DNA from: Labrys sp. WJW
GTDB taxonomy: Bacteria > Pseudomonadota > Alphaproteobacteria > Rhizobiales > Labraceae
Assembly: GCF_001676615.1 (NCBI RefSeq)
Contig: NZ_LYXZ01000075.1
Coordinates: 1 to 62,818 of the forward strand
Direction of reading: 5' to 3'
Length of the DNA stretch: 62,818 nucleotides
Under the pieces are notes generated by a model. It saw only the letters and a program-made list of their open reading frames with translations, did no database searches and was not told the origin of the DNA. Shown piece after piece: positions 61,255 to 62,818 of this stretch (position 1 is its first letter; each line of letters begins with the position of its first letter). The translations under genes were made by a program, and so were the position numbers.

Positions 61255-62274
61255 ATGACCAGCGCGCACAATGAAGCAGGCAGGGCGGCCCCGCTGCCTT
61301 CGCCGGTGCTGGAAGTCCGCGATCTACGCATCGAATTCCCGGTGCGCACCGGCACGCTGGTCGCCATCGACAATGTCTCCTTCGACATCGCTCCGGGCGA
61401 GATTCTGGGCGTTGTCGGCGAATCGGGCGCAGGCAAGTCGATGACCGGCAATGCCCTGATCGGGCTCCTGCAGGCGCCGGGGCGCATTGCAGCCGGCAGT
61501 ATCCGTCTGAGTGGCGAACGCATCGACAACCTTCCTCCCCATCGTCAGCGCCTGATCCGTGGCCGTCGCATCGGCGCCATTTTCCAGGATCCGCTGACGA
61601 GCCTCGATCCGCTGTTCACCGTCGGGCGCCAGCTGACCGAAACCATCCGCACGCATTTTCCGGCTCTCGGTCGCGAGGAGGCCCGCAGCCGGGCGATCCG
61701 CCTGCTTACCGAAGTTGGAATCGCCGATCCCGTCAATCGTTTCGAGCAGTATCCCCACCAGTTTTCCGGTGGTATGCGCCAGCGCATCGTCATTGCCCTG
61801 GCGCTGGCCGGAGAGCCGGAACTGATCATCGCCGACGAGCCGACGACGGCGCTCGACGTCTCGATCCAGGCCCAGATCCTGGCCTTGCTCAAGCGGCTGG
61901 CGCGGGAGAAGAACACCGCCATCATGCTGGTGACCCACGACATGGGGGTGATTGCCGAGATCGCCGACCGGGTGGCGGTGATGTATGCCGGCCGCGTGGT
62001 CGAGATCGGCCCGGTGGAGGCCGTCGTGCGCCGGCCGAGCCATCCCTATGCGGCCGGCCTGATGGCCTCGATTCCTTCACTGGGCCGCCAGGTCGAGCGC
62101 CTGGCCCAGATCGACGGGGCGATGCCGCGCCTGGGCAACTGGCCCGAAGGCTGTGCCTTCCATCCGCGCTGCCGGCAGAGCGGTCCGCGCTGCGAGGCCG
62201 AGAGCCCTCGGCTTGCCATGGCGGGCGCCACCACGGCGGCCTGTTTCTTGCATCAAGGCGGTACGACGCTCTGA
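61255..62274 (+). CDS. Dipeptide-type ABC ATPase (DppD-like), second copy
   Basis: The ATG at 61255 with GCGAGG about five bases upstream gives 339 residues. Walker A GESGAGKSM, signature FSGGMRQRIVIAL, Walker B LIIADEPTTALD and C-terminal CAFHPRCRQSGPRC are present. It is a paralogue of the ATPase at 58321-59322, and the rest of this second transporter presumably continues beyond the window. Confidence 0.9.
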   Translation: MTSAHNEAGRAAPLPSPVLEVRDLRIEFPVRTGTLVAIDNVSFDIAPGEILGVVGESGAGKSMTGNALIGLLQAPGRIAAGSIRLSGERIDNLPPHRQRLIRGRRIGAIFQDPLTSLDPLFTVGRQLTETIRTHFPALGREEARSRAIRLLTEVGIADPVNRFEQYPHQFSGGMRQRIVIALALAGEPELIIADEPTTALDVSIQAQILALLKRLAREKNTAIMLVTHDMGVIAEIADRVAVMYAGRVVEIGPVEAVVRRPSHPYAAGLMASIPSLGRQVERLAQIDGAMPRLGNWPEGCAFHPRCRQSGPRCEAESPRLAMAGATTAACFLHQGGTTL

Positions 62275-62552
62275 CGATCGCGTGGGAATGACGTTTTCCG
62301 CGCCAGGGGAACTCGTCTTCAATGATGCCATACAAGATTGTATACTCGATATAGTACAAATTTGTAGACGGCTGTGGCCGCTTATGGAATGATCGCAGTG
62401 CCCGATCCGAGGGACGGGCAGGGGAATGGATCGTCTGCTGTGAACGGTGTCACCGGCCGTCCGACAAGCAGCCGGTCGCTTGGTGACGAAGCGTGAGACA
62501 ACAACAAAGCCGCGCCGTCGTGACCGCCGACGAAGGACCGTTTAACCGGGAG
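62275..62552. promoter_or_regulatory. Intergenic region upstream of the second binding-protein gene
   Basis: No gene is apparent. ATTGTATACT at 62337-62346 (site D) is identical to ten bases of site B. It probably controls the partial binding-protein gene that follows. Confidence 0.55.
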
Positions 62553-62818
62553 ATGTCCGTGAAGACCTATTTGAAGATCCTGCTGATCGCTTCGTGCGCC
62601 GCGCTGGCCACGGGAGCAGCCAGCGCCAAGACGCTGCGTTTTGCCGAAGCCCAGGAAATCAGTTCCATGGACCCGCATGCGGCGCGTGACGACTTCACGC
62701 TCAGCCTGCTCAGCAATGTCTATGAGGGATTGGTGCGCTGGAACCGCGACCTCAAGCTCGAGCCGGCCCTGGCCGAGAGCTGGGAGACGATTTCGGACAC
62801 CGAGTGGCGGTTCCCCCC
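62553..62818 (+). CDS. Dipeptide-type substrate-binding protein, 5' part only
   Basis: The reading frame begins ATG at 62553 or, better spaced after CGGGAG, GTG at 62559. It continues off the end of the window. The Sec signal (LKILLIASCAALATGAASA-K) is followed by KTLRFAEAQEISSMDPHAARDDFT and SNVYEGLVRW, the start of a family 5 binding protein. It is a likely partner of the ATPase at 61255-62274. Confidence 0.85.
   Translation, partial: MSVKTYLKILLIASCAALATGAASAKTLRFAEAQEISSMDPHAARDDFTLSLLSNVYEGLVRWNRDLKLEPALAESWETISDTEWRFP

Noticed and set aside
1..62818. tRNA genes, rRNA genes, CRISPR arrays, prophage or insertion-sequence genes
   Set aside because: I looked for clustered direct repeats, transposase motifs and tRNA-like termini and saw none I could defend. 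A tRNA scan was not possible.

Overview
The window reads as a high-GC chromosome or large replicon of an alphaproteobacterium, most likely of the order Hyphomicrobiales (Rhizobiales). The grounds are a MucR/Ros-family regulator, a DUF3597 protein, and the dense packing of ABC importers, GntR/LysR regulators and amine-catabolic enzymes typical of soil or rhizosphere members of that order. I cannot resolve the genus. I saw no rRNA, tRNA, transposase, phage gene or CRISPR array. Nearly everything is uptake plus catabolism of small nitrogen- or sulfur-containing organics.

Layout. (1) 1-3.4 kb: the 3' part of a trigger-factor-like gene with a long Gly/Asn/Ala-rich repeat region in place of the ribosome-binding domain, then a mucR-like gene. 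(2) 3.5-14.2 kb: one leftward operon of 11 genes: a spermidine/putrescine-type ABC importer with two ATPases and two substrate-binding proteins, two SDR dehydrogenases, a CE4 (cyclic-imidase/HpPgdA-like) hydrolase, a small MCSLCG protein and a CobW GTPase. A divergent GntR regulator with two DNA-binding domains follows at 14.8 kb. (3) 16-24.7 kb: a DUF3597 gene and a leftward msuE-sfnG-livGHM-livK-livF-sfnB-like operon, probably for dimethyl sulfone or sulfonate sulfur. (4) 25.4-50.4 kb: an island for N-methylated (and possibly S-methylated) compounds: a dimethylglycine-dehydrogenase-like flavoprotein, MttB, a GbdR-like activator, a DddP-like M24 protein, an isochorismatase-like hydrolase, an OpuB/ProX-type osmoprotectant importer with tandem binding proteins, an alpha/beta hydrolase, an enolase-superfamily enzyme, two TMADH-type flavoproteins, a DMSP-lyase-family cupin, a TetR regulator, and a Rieske oxygenase with its reductase. 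(5) 50.4-62.8 kb: a dipeptide-type importer with two amidohydrolases, a hydantoin-racemase-like protein, a GntR regulator, a second Dpp-type ATPase and the start of a second binding protein. These appear to share one operator type built on ATTGTATAC.

How the parts work together. Each block pairs an importer with enzymes and a local regulator. Block 4 resembles known proline-betaine (stachydrine), hydroxyproline-betaine and glycine-betaine routes: import, Rieske N-demethylation, then flavoprotein demethylation of the secondary or tertiary amine. It also carries proteins related to DMSP lyases and a corrinoid methyltransferase without a visible corrinoid partner. Block 5 suggests uptake and hydrolysis of a hydantoin-like or other N-heterocyclic ring. 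Block 2 is the least explained and is my best candidate for an undescribed catabolic system.

Limits. All homology calls come from reading translated sequence and remembering family motifs. No search, alignment or structure prediction was run. Starts were moved where a Shine-Dalgarno, a domain boundary or a neighbouring stop codon favoured another codon.
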